Assembly: GCA_025061245.1 (NCBI GenBank)
Contig: JANZKD010000222.1
Coordinates: 1-5,960 of the forward strand
Direction of reading: 5' to 3'
Length of the DNA stretch: 5,960 nucleotides
Origin: Candidatus Culexmicrobium profundum
Lineage (GTDB): Archaea; Thermoproteota; Methanomethylicia; Culexarchaeales; Culexmicrobiaceae
Part shown: positions 5,411-5,960 of the stretch, piece by piece
Numbering within the stretch: position 1 is the first letter of the stretch
How the letters are laid out: every line of letters begins with the position of its first letter
Made by a program: the position numbers and the translations under genes
Notes under the pieces: generated by a model
The model's input: only the letters and a program-made list of their open reading frames with translations
What the model was told of the DNA's origin: nothing
Database searches by the model: none

Positions 5411-5960
5411 ATCACCCTGGATAATTACAGGCTTAATATTAATTTGGGCAATCCTCGCCACAACAATAGCAACACAATATTATATGGAAAATGAAAAAAT
5501 AGAAAAAGTATACAGAGAAGAAAAAACAATCCTAAATGAAATAAAAACAAAGCTAAATGATTTAACAGACAGCCTAATGAAAACACTTGAAATAGCCATG
5601 TACTCAAACAATGCAAACCTAACATCCAAAATAAATGAATGCATAGAAAACCTAGAGAAAATACTCGACCTAATAGAAGAAACAATCACAGTAAACATAG
5701 GAATAGACTATGGGAATGGAAGTAGAATATGGTTTAACTCAACGAAAATAAAACTAGGAAGCACACTCTTCAACGCAACAACCAAAATAGCAGAAGTAAA
5801 ATATACATCATATTCATTCGGAATATTTATAGACTCAATAAACAACCTAGAAAACAATCCATCAAAATCAATGTACTGGATATGGTGGTACTGGGACTCA
5901 AAAGAAAACAAGTGGAAACTAGGGCAAATAGGATGCGATAAATACATTCTAACAGATAAA
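5400..5960 (+). CDS. Membrane-anchored DUF4430 protein (partial, 3' end outside)
   Basis: The frame runs from ATG 5400 to the end of the window without a stop (187 residues seen). Residues 7-27 are a single hydrophobic anchor (WIITGLILIWAILATTIATQ) after a Lys-containing N-terminus, so the rest should face outside. Residues about 30-95 are charged and heptad-like, probably a coiled-coil stalk. From about 97 comes the DUF4430 domain: 'TVNIGIDYGNGS', 'LGSTLFNATTKI', 'YTSYSFGIFIDSINNLEN', 'MYWIWWYWDS', 'KYILTDK', the last just short of the expected final strand. DUF4430 resembles the C-terminal domain of transcobalamin/intrinsic factor. Start overlap with ECF-S (11 nt) and a good RBS imply co-translation. 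Likely role: an extracellular ligand-capturing partner of the S component; the ligand is not proven. Several N-x-S/T sites (for example NGS, NST, NAT) could be glycosylated if exported. Confidence 0.85.
   Translation, partial: MKIKSPWIITGLILIWAILATTIATQYYMENEKIEKVYREEKTILNEIKTKLNDLTDSLMKTLEIAMYSNNANLTSKINECIENLEKILDLIEETITVNIGIDYGNGSRIWFNSTKIKLGSTLFNATTKIAEVKYTSYSFGIFIDSINNLENNPSKSMYWIWWYWDSKENKWKLGQIGCDKYILTDK

Noticed and set aside
5425..5947. Minus-strand Leu/Phe/Ser-rich frames opposite the DUF4430 gene
   Set aside because: Shadows of the DUF4430 coding frame, which has an RBS, anchor, stalk and domain in the expected order.
1..5960. CRISPR arrays, tRNA/rRNA genes and insertion sequences
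   Set aside because: No spaced repeat series, cloverleaf-like or rRNA-like stretch, transposase frame or terminal inverted repeats were seen; the only clear tandem repeat is the two-copy 24-bp unit at 4817-4864.

Overview
The window looks like a stretch of an A+T-rich archaeal chromosome, most likely from the Thermoproteota/TACK side, though the lineage cannot be fixed from sequence alone. The evidence is a HEPN-MNT toxin-antitoxin pair of archaeal type, a small single-domain JAMM/MPN+ protein, an AstE/AspA-like deacylase, GGTGA/GGAGG ribosome binding sites, archaeal-style TATA boxes including one placed for a leaderless mRNA, and frequent TTG/GTG starts.

Layout, left to right. (1) 148-657, minus: a small secreted-type protein of unknown function that appears to have lost its N-terminus. 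(2) 805-1116, plus: the C-terminal stump of an M20 metallopeptidase/deacylase, missing its catalytic half. (3) 1106-2239, minus: a tightly coupled three-gene operon, HEPN ribonuclease toxin -> MNT nucleotidyltransferase antitoxin -> JAMM protease. (4) 2334-3347, minus: an AstE/AspA-family zinc deacylase, divergent from (5) 3413-4318, plus: a 10-TM EamA/DMT transporter. (6) 4355-4778, plus: a protein-L-isoaspartate O-methyltransferase remnant, truncated at the N-terminus and frameshifted in a run of six A's. (7) 4841-5960, plus: an ECF transporter S component followed with an 11-nt overlap by a membrane-anchored DUF4430 (transcobalamin C-terminal-like) protein that runs off the window.

Three themes stand out. 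The HEPN-MNT-JAMM cassette adds a predicted (iso)peptidase to a toxin-antitoxin pair whose control is known to involve covalent modification. The ECF-S/DUF4430 pair looks like an uptake module, perhaps for a cobalamin-like compound, behind a leaderless promoter with a duplicated 24-bp element across the start codon. Two genes are clearly in decay (M20, PCMT) and a third may be, so the window has been through recent gene erosion or carries some assembly error.

The plus strand carries more C than G in most lines I counted by eye, whichever way the genes point, which would fit a replication-linked strand bias.
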